Shown here piece by piece: positions 8,382 through 17,810 of a DNA stretch of 64,000 nucleotides (position 1 is its first letter; every line of letters begins with the position of its first letter). The notes beneath the pieces are model-generated. The model was not told the DNA's origin. It saw only the letters and a list, made by a program, of their open reading frames with translations, and ran no database searches. The stretch spans positions 2,170,001-2,234,000 of the forward strand of contig NZ_BAAAWO010000001.1 of NCBI RefSeq assembly GCF_039535115.1, written 5' to 3'. The stretch comes from Paeniglutamicibacter sulfureus. GTDB taxonomy: Bacteria > Actinomycetota > Actinomycetes > Actinomycetales > Micrococcaceae. The translations under genes and the position numbers were made by a program.

Positions 8382-9410
8382 ATGACTGCACCCATGAACA
8401 CCACCTTTGACATCCGTCTGACCGACACCACGCTGCGCGACGGCTCCCACGCCATGAGCCACCAGTTCACCGAAGAACATGTGCGCTCCGTGGTCCGCGC
8501 GCTGGATGACTCCCGCGTCGAGGTCATCGAAGTCACCCACGGCGACGGCCTGGGCGGCTCCTCCTTCAACTACGGCTTCTCCAAGGTCCCGGAGCTGGAC
8601 CTGATCAAGGCAGCCGTCGACGAGGCCAAGGCCGCGAAGATCGCCGTGCTGATGCTCCCGGGCCTGGGCACCATCCACGACCTGAACCAGGCCTATGACG
8701 CCGGGGCCTCCGTCGCCCGCATCGCCACGCACTGCACCGAGGCCGACGTCTCCATCCAGCACTTCCAGCACGCCCGCAAGCTCGGCATGGAAACCGTTGG
8801 CTTCCTGATGCTCTCCCACCGCGTCTCCCCGGAGGAGCTCGCCAAGCAGGCACGCATCATGGCCGACGCCGGCTGCCAGTGCGTCTACGTCGTCGACTCC
8901 GCCGGCGCCCTGATCCTTGACGATGTCTCGGACCGCGTTGCAGCCCTGGTCACCGAGCTCGGCGACGACGCCCAGGTCGGCTTCCACGGCCACCAGAACA
9001 TGAGCTTCGGCGTCGCCAACTCCGTGTTCGCCGTACGCGCCGGGGCCAAGCAAATCGATGGCACCCTGATGGCCTTGGGCGCCGGTGCGGGCAACTCCCC
9101 CACCGAGGTCCTCGCCGCCGCCTTCGACCGCCTGGACATCAAGACCGGCGTCGACATCCAGGGCGTCATGGCCGCGGCCGAAGACGTCGTCAAGCCGTTC
9201 ATCACCCGCATGCCGGTCATGGACCGCGCCTCCATCATGCAGGGCTACGCCGGGGTTTACTCCTCCTTCCTGATCCACGCCGAGCGCGCGGCCGAACGCT
9301 ACGGCGTCCCGGCCTACCGCATCCTCGAGGAAATCGGCAAGGCCGGCTACGTCGGCGGCCAGGAAGACATGATCGTAGACGTCGCCGTGCAGCTGGCCAA
9401 CGCCCGCTAA
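8382..9410 (+). CDS. mhpE: 4-hydroxy-2-oxovalerate aldolase
   Basis: A 342-residue class II aldolase with the HMGL-like start '[17 protein letters not shown]' (Arg-Asp metal/substrate site at about residues 14-17) and '[16 protein letters not shown]' (His metal ligands near 200). It cleaves 4-hydroxy-2-oxopentanoate to pyruvate and acetaldehyde. The C-terminal domain that docks to MhpF is present ('[21 protein letters not shown]'). The stop codon TAA at 9408-9410 lies inside the 5-bp target duplication of the adjacent insertion sequence, so the coding frame is intact. Confidence 0.95.
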   Translation: MTAPMNTTFDIRLTDTTLRDGSHAMSHQFTEEHVRSVVRALDDSRVEVIEVTHGDGLGGSSFNYGFSKVPELDLIKAAVDEAKAAKIAVLMLPGLGTIHDLNQAYDAGASVARIATHCTEADVSIQHFQHARKLGMETVGFLMLSHRVSPEELAKQARIMADAGCQCVYVVDSAGALILDDVSDRVAALVTELGDDAQVGFHGHQNMSFGVANSVFAVRAGAKQIDGTLMALGAGAGNSPTEVLAAAFDRLDIKTGVDIQGVMAAAEDVVKPFITRMPVMDRASIMQGYAGVYSSFLIHAERAAERYGVPAYRILEEIGKAGYVGGQEDMIVDVAVQLANAR

Positions 9411-9411
9411 G
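9407..9411. repeat. Target-site duplication CTAAG, left copy
   Basis: CTAAG directly abuts the left end of the insertion sequence and is repeated at 11079-11083, directly after its right end. It includes the mhpE stop codon. Confidence 0.85.
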
Positions 9412-9426
9412 CCTTGATCCACCGAT
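9412..9426 (+). repeat. IS1380-family terminal inverted repeat, left
   Basis: CCTTGATCCACCGAT matches the complement of 11064-11078 at all 15 positions. It directly follows the CTAAG duplication. Confidence 0.9.
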
Positions 9427-9461
9427 GAGATTTGGGAGCTGCTCGGCGTTTTAACCACGAA

Positions 9462-9525
9462 ATGCCCGTCATATCAGGGAAAATTGAACTTGCGACAGTA
9501 ACAACATTCCTGAAATGAAGGGCAT
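9462..9525. repeat. Subterminal inverted repeat upstream of the transposase
   Basis: ATGCCCGTCATATCAGG at 9462-9478 pairs with CCTGAAATGAAGGGCAT at 9509-9525 with two mismatches. It forms a hairpin that ends 7 bp before the transposase ATG. In other elements such hairpins protect the transposase from external transcription; that role here is inferred. Confidence 0.6.
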
Positions 9526-9532
9526 CTCGTAG

Positions 9533-10927
9533 ATGCAAGTTTCCCACAATTCCTCCGCCGTGTCAGTTTCCTTCGACGAATCGAACCTCGTGTCCGCCGC
9601 CGGGTTGCTGCCGGCCATGGTCCTGGCCCGGGACTCGGGCCTGCATGAACTGGCCGGCCAGTGGCTCAGCGTGCCCACCGACAAAGGTGCCAACGCCGGG
9701 TTAAAGATTGCTTCTCTCGTGGCCGGGATGGTGGCCGGTGCCGACTCCATTGACGATATGGCCCTGTTGCGGCACGGGGCCATGAAAAAGGTCTTCACCG
9801 CCTGCTACGCCCCCTCCACCCTGGGGTCCTTCCTGCGCTCCTTCACCTTCGGGCACGTGCGCCAGCTCGATGCCGTGGCCTCCAGGTTCCTGGTGGGCTT
9901 GAACCGCAAGGCCCCGCTGCTGGGAAACCCCGGGGAGAACGAGTTCATCTTCCTTGACGTCGATGACACCATCATCGAGGTCCACGGCTACCAGAAGCAG
10001 GGCTCGGGCTACGGATATTCCGGGGTGCGCGGGCTCAACGCCTTGCTGGCCACAGCATCCACGAAGGACGCGGTGCCGTTCATTGCCGCCCAACGCCTGC
10101 GCAAGGGCGCAGCCAACTCCGCCCGCGGAGCCAAGAAGTTCGTCACCGAGGCACTGGGCACGCTCACACGTTGCCAGCCCGGATCGAAGGTGTTGTGCCG
10201 TTTCGACTCGGCCTACTACGGCCACGGGCCGGTATCGGCGGCCATGAAGGCGGGCGCGCAGGTCTCGGTGACGGTGCGCATGGACCCGGCCGTGAAGCGG
10301 GCGATCGCCACGATCCCGGAGACTGCCTGGGAGACCATCCACTACACCGATGCGATCCTTGACGAATCCACCGGGGTCCTGGTCTCCAGCGCCGAGGTCG
10401 CCGAAACCGGCTTCACCGCGTTCACCTCCCGCAAGAAAGCCGAACGGGTTCCCGGGCGCCTGGTCGTGCGCCGAATCCCGGAACTGAACCCGAAGAAGGC
10501 CGCCGGGCAAGGCACCCTCTTTGACGCCCACCGTTTCCACGCGTTCTTCACCACCGTGGATTCCGGTGTCCTGGACACTGTCGCTGCGGACAAGACCCAC
10601 CGCCAACACGCGGTCATCGAACAAGTCAACGCGGATTTAAAGGACAGCGCACTGGCCCATATGCCCTCCGGGCACTTCGGAGCCAATAGTGCATGGCTGG
10701 TGGCCGCGGCCATCGCCTACAACCTCACCCGCGCCGCCGGGATCCTGGCCGGCGGCACCTTCGCCAAGGCCAGGAGCGCAACGGTCCGGCGCAAGCTCAT
10801 CCAGGTTCCGGCGCGCATCGCGCGCAGCGCCAGGAAAACCAGGCTCCGGCTTCCGCTGGATTGGCCCTGGGAAACCGAGTGGGAACGGCTCTTCACTTCC
10901 GCGCACGCCCCACCCCACATCGCCTAG
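9533..10927 (+). CDS. IS1380-family transposase
   Basis: A 464-residue DDE-type transposase. Catalytic acidic residues are visible in 'FLDVDDTIIEVHGYQ' (first D, about residue 141), 'CRFDSAYYG' (second D, about 225) and 'HAVIEQVNADLKDS' (E, about 362), with the YREK-like basic context after the Glu region. The full family length is present with no frameshift, so it is probably active. AAGGG precedes the ATG. Confidence 0.95.
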   Translation: MQVSHNSSAVSVSFDESNLVSAAGLLPAMVLARDSGLHELAGQWLSVPTDKGANAGLKIASLVAGMVAGADSIDDMALLRHGAMKKVFTACYAPSTLGSFLRSFTFGHVRQLDAVASRFLVGLNRKAPLLGNPGENEFIFLDVDDTIIEVHGYQKQGSGYGYSGVRGLNALLATASTKDAVPFIAAQRLRKGAANSARGAKKFVTEALGTLTRCQPGSKVLCRFDSAYYGHGPVSAAMKAGAQVSVTVRMDPAVKRAIATIPETAWETIHYTDAILDESTGVLVSSAEVAETGFTAFTSRKKAERVPGRLVVRRIPELNPKKAAGQGTLFDAHRFHAFFTTVDSGVLDTVAADKTHRQHAVIEQVNADLKDSALAHMPSGHFGANSAWLVAAAIAYNLTRAAGILAGGTFAKARSATVRRKLIQVPARIARSARKTRLRLPLDWPWETEWERLFTSAHAPPHIA

Positions 10928-11025
10928 AACCGTTCACCGAGCCCTCTGCGGCGCAACCAGGAAACCACCGTGGAACACCCGCCGACAGCGAGGCCGGCAC
11001 CCTTCCCGTGCCCAAAAACGAAACC

Positions 11026-11061
11026 GCCCCCGTCCGTCGCCAGCAGACGACGACCGGGGGC
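11026..11061 (+). terminator. Hairpin downstream of the transposase, inside the insertion sequence
   Basis: GCCCCCGTCCGTCG (11026-11039) pairs with 11048-11061 apart from a central mismatch, giving an 8-nt loop. It has no T tract. It lies between the transposase stop and the right terminal repeat. Confidence 0.45.
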
Positions 11062-11063
11062 GG

Positions 11064-11078
11064 ATCGGTGGATCAAGG
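11064..11078 (-). repeat. IS1380-family terminal inverted repeat, right
   Basis: The reverse complement is CCTTGATCCACCGAT, identical to the left end. The CTAAG duplication follows at 11079-11083. Confidence 0.9.
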
Positions 11079-11100
11079 CTAAGCACCACCGACACGCACG

Positions 11101-11153
11101 GGTCCGCCCGCGGGATGCCACCATTGGTGGATTTCCGCTGGGCGGACCTTTTT
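11101..11153 (+). terminator. Original transcription terminator of the mhp operon, now behind the insertion sequence
   Basis: GGTCCGCCC (11101-11109) pairs perfectly with GGGCGGACC (11140-11148) and is followed by TTTTT. Before insertion it would have stood about 17 bp after the mhpE stop. The region from here to 11289 holds no gene; it is the downstream side of the converging nhaA gene. Confidence 0.7.
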
Positions 11154-11289
11154 GCTGCCCGGCCGTCGCTGTGACTCGGCCTGGTCCCCGGACGCCACGG
11201 CTCAAGGCAAAGGGGGGAATGCGCTTCCGGATCGGGCATTGCCCTTTGAGCCGTCCGAATGCCCCAGGGGCCATTCAAACGGGATGGTG

Positions 11290-12621
11290 TTACTGCTCAG
11301 ACTGGTAGACGTCGGGGATTCCGTCGTCGTCCGCGTCGATGTTCTCTTGGGCCTGCAGTTTCCGGTATTGCCGGTTCCTGCTGCCGAGCAGGATGGAAGC
11401 GAGGACTGCGGCCAGGATGGAGGCGCCCAGGATGGCGACCTTCGCATGGTCGTTGGCGGGGCTGCCCAGCCCGAAGCTGAGTTCGCCGACGAGCAACGAG
11501 ACGGTGAAGCCGATGCCTGCCAGGAGGCTGACGCCCGCAAGGTCCACCCATTTGAGCGCCGGGTCCAACGTCGCCTTGGTGAACCTGGCAGTCAGCCAGG
11601 TTGCCGCCAGGATCCCGATCGGTTTTCCGGCCACGAGTGCCACGATGATGCCGATGGCGACGGGGTCGCTCAAGGCCGAGGCCAGGCCCTGGAATCCGCC
11701 CACGGCGACGCCGGCGGAGAAGAAGGCGAAGACCGGCACGGCGAAACCGGCCGAGAGCGGGCGGAAACGGTGCTCGAAGACCTCGGCCAACCCCGGTCCA
11801 TCGGCGTGCTTGCCGTGTTTGGTGCTGTGCAGGACCGGGATCGTGAAGGCCAGGGCAACGCCGGCGACCGTCGCATGGATGCCGGAGGCATGGAGCAGGG
11901 CCCAGGCGGCAAAGCCGATCGGCAACAAGATGAACCAGGCCGCCGACGGGTTCAATCCGAAGAAACGCCGGTACTTCTGGGCAAGAAAACCGTAGAGCGC
12001 CAGCGGGACGAGGGTGAGCAGCAGGGCGTCGGTGTTGATTTCGCTGGTGTAGAAGATCGCGATGATGGTGATCGCCATGAGGTCGTCGACGACGGCCAGG
12101 GTCAGCAGGAAGATGCGCAGCGGCGTGGGTAGGTGTGAACCGATGACCGCAAGCACCGCAACGGCGAAGGCGATGTCGGTGGCCGTGGGAATGGCCCAGC
12201 CGGAGATGGTCTCGGGGTTTCCCCAGTTGATGGCCGCGTAGATCAGTGCAGGGAGGACGACACCGCCCACCGCCGCGGCGACCGGGACGATGGCCTTGCT
12301 GATCTGGCGCAGGTCTCCCGCAACGATTTCCCGTTTAAGTTCGAGGCCGACCAGGAAGAAGAAGACTGCCAGCAGGCCGTCCGCGGCCCAGGCGCCCAGG
12401 CTCAGTTCCAGGTGCCAGGGTTCGTAGCCGATCTTCAGGTCGCGCAGGGCGAAGTAGCTTTCGGAGGCCGGTGAGTTGGCCCAGATCAGCGCAACGACCG
12501 CGGCGACGACCAGCAGGGCGCCGCCAATGGTTTCCTTGCGGAGGATCTCCCCGATCCGCAGGGCCTCCAGATAACTGCCATATCCGATCAACGGACGTTT
12601 GGACAGTGGGTTCATGCCCAT
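11290..12621 (-). CDS. nhaA: Na+/H+ antiporter NhaA
   Basis: A 443-residue membrane protein with about 12 segments. Family landmarks include '[29 protein letters not shown]' early on. '[21 protein letters not shown]' and '[20 protein letters not shown]' follow, where the paired Asp residues of the ion site lie. It exchanges cytoplasmic Na+ for protons for salt and pH homeostasis. AAGGA lies 9 nt before the ATG. The C-terminal tail after about residue 415 is charged and acidic, probably cytoplasmic. It is a single gene converging on the mhp operon. Confidence 0.95.
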   Translation of the reverse strand: MGMNPLSKRPLIGYGSYLEALRIGEILRKETIGGALLVVAAVVALIWANSPASESYFALRDLKIGYEPWHLELSLGAWAADGLLAVFFFLVGLELKREIVAGDLRQISKAIVPVAAAVGGVVLPALIYAAINWGNPETISGWAIPTATDIAFAVAVLAVIGSHLPTPLRIFLLTLAVVDDLMAITIIAIFYTSEINTDALLLTLVPLALYGFLAQKYRRFFGLNPSAAWFILLPIGFAAWALLHASGIHATVAGVALAFTIPVLHSTKHGKHADGPGLAEVFEHRFRPLSAGFAVPVFAFFSAGVAVGGFQGLASALSDPVAIGIIVALVAGKPIGILAATWLTARFTKATLDPALKWVDLAGVSLLAGIGFTVSLLVGELSFGLGSPANDHAKVAILGASILAAVLASILLGSRNRQYRKLQAQENIDADDDGIPDVYQSEQ

Positions 12622-12707
12622 GGGGTTGGGTCCTTAAAGTGGGTTCGACAATTGACATTGCCGACCAGACTTCCCGGCGCACCTGACTACAACCCTACGG
12701 CATATTG

Positions 12708-14231
12708 CTAGTGCCCGGCCCCAAGCTTTCCTCCCATGCGCTCGCGCATTTTGCGGCTGGCCGCGTTCAGTCCCTCGATCTCGACTGTCTTGCCGTACTT
12801 CTCGTATTTTGCGGTGATGGCATCCAGGGAGGCGATGGTGGAGGCGTCCCAGAGGTGGGAGTTGTACATGTCGATGACGACGCGGTCGGGGTCTTCGACA
12901 TAGTCGAACTGGGTGTAGAGGTCGTTGGACGATGCGAAGAAGAGTTCACCATTGACTTCGTACTTGGCGATCTTTACCCCGAAGTGTTCCTCGATGCGTC
13001 GTTCCACGGTGACCAGGTGGGCGACCCTGTTGGCGAAGAGGACCATGGCGGTGAGCACCCCGACGCCAACGCCGATGGCCAGGTTGTGCGTCCAGACGGT
13101 GACGACGACAGTAGCGAGCATGACGGTGGTTTCACTCTTGGGCATCATGCGCAGGGTGGAGGGCTTGATGCTGTGCCAATCGAAGGTGGCCACGGACACG
13201 AAGATCATCACGGCCACCAGCGCGGCCATCGGGATCAGCGCCACGATGCCGCCGAGCGCGACGACCAAGATGAGCAGGAAAACTCCGGCCAGGAAGGTGG
13301 AGATGCGGGTCCTGGCGCCGGAGGCCTTGACGTTGATCATGGTCTGCCCGATCATCGCGCAACCGCCCATGCCGCCGAAGAATCCGGTGATGATGTTCGC
13401 CGCCCCCTGGCCCCAGGATTCTCGGGTCTTGTTGGAACGGGTGTCGGTAACGTCATCGACAAGCTTGGCGGTCATCAGGGACTCCAGCAGGCCCACGAAG
13501 GCCATGGCCAGCGCGTAGGGGAACAGGATCTGCAGGGTTTCGAAATTCAGTGGAACGTTCGGCAGGAACAGGGCCGGCAGGCTCTCGGGCATCTCACCCT
13601 TGTCCCCGACGGTGGGGACCGCCAGGGATGCGACAACGGCAATAAGGGTCAGAACGACGATGGCAACCAGGGGCGCGGGGACCACGGCGGTGAGTTTGGG
13701 AAGGCCGAAGACAATCAGCAGGCCCAGGATGGTGAGTGGGTAGACCATCCAGGGGACGCCCAGGAGCTCGGGGACCTGAGACATGAAGATCAGGATGGCC
13801 AGGGCATTGACGAAGCCGACCATGACTTGGCGGGGAATGAACCTCATCAACTTGGCCACGCCCAGCAGGGCGAGGATGACCTGGAAAATGCCGGCCAGGA
13901 TGACGGCGGCGATGAAGTAGTCAACGCCGTGGCTTTTCACCAGCGGGGCGATGACCAGGGCGATGGCTCCCGTTGCCGCGGAGATCATGGCCGGACGCCC
14001 GCCCAGGAAGGCGATGGAGACGGCCATCGTGAAGGAGGCGAAGAGCCCCAGGCGTGGGTCCACCCCGGCGATGATGGAGAAGGCGATGGCCTCGGGGATC
14101 AGTGCCAGCGCCACGACCAACCCGGCCAGGACCTCGGTCTTGAGCAGGCGCGGGGATTTGAGGGTGCGGAGAACGGATTGCCGTTCTTCCGGGGTCAGGA
14201 TCGGGTGTCCTGCCGTGGTTTTCGTGGCCAT
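12708..14231 (-). CDS. SulP-family anion transporter with C-terminal STAS domain
   Basis: A 507-residue protein with an N-terminal SulP membrane domain: '[34 protein letters not shown]' is the family signature near residue 35, and about 10-12 hydrophobic segments follow. A short STAS-type cytoplasmic domain (about 420-495, '[40 protein letters not shown]') ends the protein. SulP proteins import sulfate, bicarbonate or dicarboxylates; the '[15 protein letters not shown]' region resembles the BicA/bicarbonate-like branch, but the substrate is not certain. The gene is divergent from a MerR regulator with a palindromic operator between them, suggesting co-regulation. Confidence 0.9.
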   Translation of the reverse strand: MATKTTAGHPILTPEERQSVLRTLKSPRLLKTEVLAGLVVALALIPEAIAFSIIAGVDPRLGLFASFTMAVSIAFLGGRPAMISAATGAIALVIAPLVKSHGVDYFIAAVILAGIFQVILALLGVAKLMRFIPRQVMVGFVNALAILIFMSQVPELLGVPWMVYPLTILGLLIVFGLPKLTAVVPAPLVAIVVLTLIAVVASLAVPTVGDKGEMPESLPALFLPNVPLNFETLQILFPYALAMAFVGLLESLMTAKLVDDVTDTRSNKTRESWGQGAANIITGFFGGMGGCAMIGQTMINVKASGARTRISTFLAGVFLLILVVALGGIVALIPMAALVAVMIFVSVATFDWHSIKPSTLRMMPKSETTVMLATVVVTVWTHNLAIGVGVGVLTAMVLFANRVAHLVTVERRIEEHFGVKIAKYEVNGELFFASSNDLYTQFDYVEDPDRVVIDMYNSHLWDASTIASLDAITAKYEKYGKTVEIEGLNAASRKMRERMGGKLGAGH

Positions 14232-14362
14232 TGATGGCTCCGTTCAGGGGAAATTGGCGCCGTTGTGTGCTCGGGTACATGAAATGATGTGGGGTCGGCG
14301 CGTCCTTGTTTTGCGCTGGTTGGCTACGGCGAGGAATGGCCACGGCGACGCACCGAACGAAA

Positions 14363-14394
14363 CCAACTCTACCCTAACGTAAGGGTAGAGTTGG
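14363..14394. promoter_or_regulatory. MerR-type operator: 13-bp inverted repeat between sulP-like and merR genes
   Basis: CCAACTCTACCCT (14363-14375) and its perfect complement AGGGTAGAGTTGG (14382-14394) are separated by 6 bp. Long dyads of this kind with a CCCT-N-AGGG core are typical MerR-family sites placed between promoter elements. It stands 23 bp before the MerR start and 131 bp from the SulP gene start. Confidence 0.65.
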
Positions 14395-14417
14395 AAGTCG
14401 AGGAAACAGGAGAACCC

Positions 14418-14810
14418 ATGACTGACACCCCAACCCCAGCCGCCGATGCGCGGACCATGCACATCGGGGACCTGGCCGAGGCCACGGGCCTGTCCCAGCG
14501 AACCATCCGCCACTACGACGAGGTGGGCCTGCTCCCGGCAACCACGCGCAGTGAGGGAGGCTTTCGGATCTACACCGAATCCGACCTCCAGCGCATGCTG
14601 GTGATTCGGTCGATGAAACCTCTGGGATTCACTCTGGAGGAAATGGGCGAACTGCTGGACACCGTCGATGCCTTGGGCCTCGACAAGAACAATGCCGCCG
14701 CCCGGGCCAGGCTGTCGGAGTTCATCGGGCAGGCCGAACAGAAGCGCGCGAAGTTGGCGCTGAACCTTCGCCGGGCCGAAGACTTCATCCAGGACCTTCA
14801 CAGCAGATAA
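14418..14810 (+). CDS. MerR-family transcriptional regulator
   Basis: A 130-residue protein with an N-terminal MerR winged helix ('HIGDLAEATGLSQRTIRHYDEVGLLPATTRSEGGFRIY', residues about 15-52), then a dimerisation coiled coil to residue 128. It has no cysteine cluster, so it is not a heavy-metal sensor. The ATG at 14418 follows AGGAG; longer upstream frames are unlikely because they run through the operator. It probably regulates itself and the divergent SulP transporter. Confidence 0.9.
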   Translation: MTDTPTPAADARTMHIGDLAEATGLSQRTIRHYDEVGLLPATTRSEGGFRIYTESDLQRMLVIRSMKPLGFTLEEMGELLDTVDALGLDKNNAAARARLSEFIGQAEQKRAKLALNLRRAEDFIQDLHSR

Positions 14811-14832
14811 TCCGGCGCGATCCGCCACACGC

Positions 14833-14973
14833 ATGACCGGGGCAGTGCTCAAGGACATTTTCGAGCCCGTGCCGGAGAGCGCCTTCGGCCTGGCCTACCC
14901 AGCGGGACTCGGCCCCACCCGAAAAATCGACGAACTGATGGCGTTCGGACGCGAGAAGTTCAGCAGGTTTTAG
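14833..14973 (+). pseudogene. Possible gene remnant of 46 codons, function not recognised
   Basis: A short open frame (ATG to TAG) encodes a globular-looking C-terminal-like peptide ('EPVPESAFGLAYPAG', 'DELMAFGREKF'). It starts 22 bp after merR and has no good ribosome site. The composition looks like coding sequence rather than spacer. It may be the tail of a lost gene that once followed merR. I could not name its family. The remainder up to 15161 shows nothing further. Confidence 0.3.
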
Positions 14974-15161
14974 GCGCGCAGGGGCGAGCGCCATCCATGG
15001 ACAAATTCACGGTGGACGACGTGGGCCAACCGCTTACTTCGACGTTTTGTTTGGAGCAATTTCGTCGGTTCCCCTATCAACCGACCGATCCCCGCGGGCA
15101 CCGTGCCGCCACCCGGCACACATCCTGTCTCCTGCCACCGAACGTCGGCAATCATGGATAC

Positions 15162-15950
15162 ATGGCTTCCCCATCTTCCTTGTCAGTCACCGATTTCGCC
15201 GGTGCCGGCGTCGTGGTCACCGGAGCGACCTCAGGACTCGGTGCCGCGACTGCACGTCTCTTTGCCTCCCACGGAGCGCAGGTTGTGGTGTGCGGCCGCA
15301 ACGAAGCCAAGGGCACTGCACTGGCCGAAGAAATCGGCGGAGTGTTTGCGCACGTCGACGTGCGCGACGAAGACTCGATGCGGGCAGCCATGGATCTTGG
15401 TGCCCGGGCACCCCGCGGACTTCGGGTCGCCGTGTCCGCAGCGGGCTCGGCCATCATCGAGAAGACCCTGGGCCGCAGCGGCGCGCACTCGCGTGCGTCC
15501 TTCACCGACCAGCTCGAGACCAACCTGGTCGGATCCTTCACCCTGCTGACCATGGCGGCAGAAGCCATGTCCGGCAACGCACCCGAATCCGACGGATCCC
15601 GCGGGGTCATTGCGCTGACCAGTTCGGTCGCCGCCTACGAGGGACAAATGGGCCAGCTGGCCTATGCCGCCTCCAAGGGCGGGGTAAACGCCATGGTCCT
15701 TCCCGCCGCCCGGGATTTGGCGCGTCACGGAATCCGTGTCCTCGGCGTGGCCCCGGGCGTCTTCGACACCCCGTTCATGGATGTCCTCAGCGACGAGGCC
15801 AAGTCGGGCATCGGCGCCGCCGTGCCCTTCCCGCAACGTCTCGGGCACGCCGGCGAGTTCGCCCAACTGATGCATTCGCTGATATCCAACCCCATGCTCA
15901 ACGGCGAGGTCGTCCGCCTCGACGGTGCACTGCGCCTGGGCATGCGCTAA
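15162..15950 (+). CDS. Short-chain dehydrogenase, type-10 17-beta-HSD / 3-hydroxyacyl-CoA dehydrogenase-like
   Basis: A 262-residue SDR with the cofactor motif 'VTGATSGLG' (residues about 16-24) and the catalytic Ser-Tyr-Lys set in 'ALTSSVAAY' and 'LAYAASKGG'. The C-terminal 'APGVFDTPFM' and 'NGEVVRLDGALRLGMR' are typical of HSD10-like 3-hydroxyacyl-CoA dehydrogenases. It probably oxidises a hydroxyl on an acyl-CoA or dihydrodiol intermediate with NAD+. It is first in a plus-strand unit with an oxidoreductase, an IclR regulator and an mhpA-like hydroxylase, so a role in side-chain processing of phenylpropanoids is plausible but unproven. Confidence 0.85.
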   Translation: MASPSSLSVTDFAGAGVVVTGATSGLGAATARLFASHGAQVVVCGRNEAKGTALAEEIGGVFAHVDVRDEDSMRAAMDLGARAPRGLRVAVSAAGSAIIEKTLGRSGAHSRASFTDQLETNLVGSFTLLTMAAEAMSGNAPESDGSRGVIALTSSVAAYEGQMGQLAYAASKGGVNAMVLPAARDLARHGIRVLGVAPGVFDTPFMDVLSDEAKSGIGAAVPFPQRLGHAGEFAQLMHSLISNPMLNGEVVRLDGALRLGMR

Positions 15951-16003
15951 GTCCCCCCCACCAGCCCGAACACCCCCCTATCGTTCCCGGAGATCCAACC
16001 GCC

Positions 16004-16975
16004 ATGCTTGCAGCAGTCGCCCACGCCCAGAACCCCAACGATCCCCTGTCCTGCCTGGAGCTGCGTGAGGTCCCCACACCTGTCGCCCCCGAAGGCTGGA
16101 CCCGAGTGAAGGTCAAGGCCTCCTCGCTGAACATGCACGACGTTTGGACCTTGCGCGGGGTCGGGCACGATCCCAAGAACATCCCCATCATCCTTGGTTG
16201 CGACGTCGCCGGTGTCACCGACGACGGGCGCGAGGTCGTCATCTACCCGGTGATTGCCGACCCGGATGCCGGGAACGGGGACGAGACCCTGGACCCGAAC
16301 CGTGCCCTGCTATCCGAACGGCACGACGGCGGCTTCGCCGAGTACATCGTGGTGCCCGATCGCTGCGTGATCCCCAAGCCCGAGCAACTCTCCTTCGAGG
16401 AAGCCGCCTGCCTGCCCGTGGCCTGGTCAACCGCCTACCGCATGCTCTTCACCCAAGGCCAGCTCAAGGCCGGGGACCGGGTGCTGGTCCAGGGTGCCGG
16501 CGGCGGCGTGGCCTCGGCTGCCATCGCGTTGGCCGCCGCCGCCGGAGCCACCGTCTATGCCACCAGCCGCACCGCGGACAAACGCGCCCTGGCGCTGGAA
16601 CTCGGCGCCCACGCGGCATTCGAGTCCGGTACACGGCTGCCCGAGCGCGTGGACTTGGTCATCGAGACGGTCGGGGAGGCCACGTGGGGCCACTCGCTGC
16701 GCTGCCTGCGCCCGGGCGGCGCCATCGTGATCGCCGGGACGACCTCCGGCACCAGCCCGGAGGCGGACCTGGGCCGCATCTTCTACCAACAGTTGCGGAT
16801 TCTTGGCTCCACCGGCTCCACCCGCCACGAAATGGTCGCGATGCTGCGCATGCTAGCCTCCACCGGACTGCGTCCGCGCATCGACCGCGTGCTGCCGTTG
16901 GAACGCATCCACGAAGGATTCGCAGCCATGATGGCCGGGGAAACCAACGGCAAGATCGTCATCACCATCGCTTGA
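16004..16975 (+). CDS. Quinone oxidoreductase-like medium-chain dehydrogenase (zinc-free MDR)
   Basis: A 323-residue MDR-superfamily protein: GroES-like N-terminal domain, then a Rossmann domain with 'VLVQGAGGGVASAAIALA' at about residue 160. It keeps some ADH features ('LGCDVAGVT', 'GGFAEYIVVPDRCVIPKP') but lacks the four-cysteine structural zinc loop. It therefore looks like an NADPH-dependent enoyl or quinone reductase. It lies 53 bp after the SDR gene and 17 bp before the IclR gene. The substrate is unknown; reduction of a side-chain double bond (cinnamate to phenylpropionate type) would fit the setting but is speculation. Confidence 0.85.
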   Translation: MLAAVAHAQNPNDPLSCLELREVPTPVAPEGWTRVKVKASSLNMHDVWTLRGVGHDPKNIPIILGCDVAGVTDDGREVVIYPVIADPDAGNGDETLDPNRALLSERHDGGFAEYIVVPDRCVIPKPEQLSFEEAACLPVAWSTAYRMLFTQGQLKAGDRVLVQGAGGGVASAAIALAAAAGATVYATSRTADKRALALELGAHAAFESGTRLPERVDLVIETVGEATWGHSLRCLRPGGAIVIAGTTSGTSPEADLGRIFYQQLRILGSTGSTRHEMVAMLRMLASTGLRPRIDRVLPLERIHEGFAAMMAGETNGKIVITIA

Positions 16976-16992
16976 GTCCCGGGCACTGTGCC

Positions 16993-17712
16993 ATGATCAT
17001 TCACGTGAACCAGCCAACAACCGCACCCCCTCCCTCCACGTCCCGAACCGCAGGATCCCAGACCCTGGCCCGCGGGCTCGAAGTGCTGCGTTTGGTGGCG
17101 GGCACCCCGGCAGGGCTGGGCATCAACGAGGTCGCCGAGCATGCCGGCATCCACCGCACAGGTGCCTACCGCCTGCTCAACACGCTCTGCGACGCCCAGC
17201 TGCTCCACCGCGGTGCGGACGGCCGCTTCCGCGGCGCGGCGGGGTTATTCTCCCTCTCCGCCTCGGCCTACCACTCGTTGATTGCTGCAGCCGAACCGGT
17301 GCTGCGCCGCTATGCCGACGAGCTCGGAGCCACCCTGGCCCTGATCGTGCGCGAAGGTGACGAAGCCATCGCCCTGCGGGTCACCGCCCCGACCTCCGGC
17401 ACCTACCATGTGTCCTTCGCCGAGGCCTCGCGTCATCCGCTGGACCTCGGGGCCGCGGGCCACGCGATACTGGCCAGCGAGCCAGCGAGCCCCGGAGAGG
17501 ATCCCCGCGTCAGCGCCGCCCGCGCCTCCGGCTACGCGCAGACCTTCGGCGAGGTGGAGCCCGGCATGCACGGCCTGGCCGTGCCGCTGGATGCCGGCAT
17601 CTGCGGCGTCCCGGCCTGCCTGAACCTGATCACGGTGCGCCGGGAACAAGCGGAGGCTGCCGTCACCGTGCTGCAGCAGGCGGCCCGCGCGCTCGAGGCC
17701 GCACTGGTCTGA
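16993..17712 (+). CDS. IclR-family transcriptional regulator, likely control of the mhpA-like gene
   Basis: A 239-residue regulator: winged helix 'ARGLEVLRLVAGTPAGLGINEVAEHAGIHRTGAYRLLNTL' (about 28-67) and an IclR effector domain after residue 90. The E. coli mhp activator MhpR is also IclR-family, and this gene lies directly upstream of an mhpA-like hydroxylase. It starts 17 bp after the preceding oxidoreductase gene. An in-frame GTG at 17005 is an alternative start. The C-terminal domain is slightly shorter than usual. Confidence 0.87.
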   Translation: MIIHVNQPTTAPPPSTSRTAGSQTLARGLEVLRLVAGTPAGLGINEVAEHAGIHRTGAYRLLNTLCDAQLLHRGADGRFRGAAGLFSLSASAYHSLIAAAEPVLRRYADELGATLALIVREGDEAIALRVTAPTSGTYHVSFAEASRHPLDLGAAGHAILASEPASPGEDPRVSAARASGYAQTFGEVEPGMHGLAVPLDAGICGVPACLNLITVRREQAEAAVTVLQQAARALEAALV

Positions 17713-17810
17713 GGCAGGCCTCCGCGTGAACGCCCGACGAATTTCGTGCCAACTGGCGGCACACCGGCTTTGACGTGAATCACAAGGACTGGTGAACTGG
17801 GACTCAGCAG

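Larger units (their letters stand above)
9412..11078 (+). mobile_element. Complete IS1380-family insertion sequence, 1667 bp
   Basis: The element is bounded by perfect 15-bp inverted repeats beginning CCTTGATCCACCGAT (9412-9426 and 11064-11078, complement). It is flanked by CTAAG direct repeats and encodes one transposase. The CCT terminus, length of about 1.7 kb and 4-5 bp duplication are those of the IS1380 family. An internal near-perfect inverted repeat (9462-9478 with 9509-9525) lies just before the transposase and could block read-through from the mhp operon. Intact ends and the intact duplication indicate a recent insertion. Confidence 0.93.

Noticed and set aside
12705..14234. A 509-codon plus-strand open frame
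   Set aside because: It is an exact antisense shadow of the SulP gene, highly enriched in Asp, Gly and Gln.
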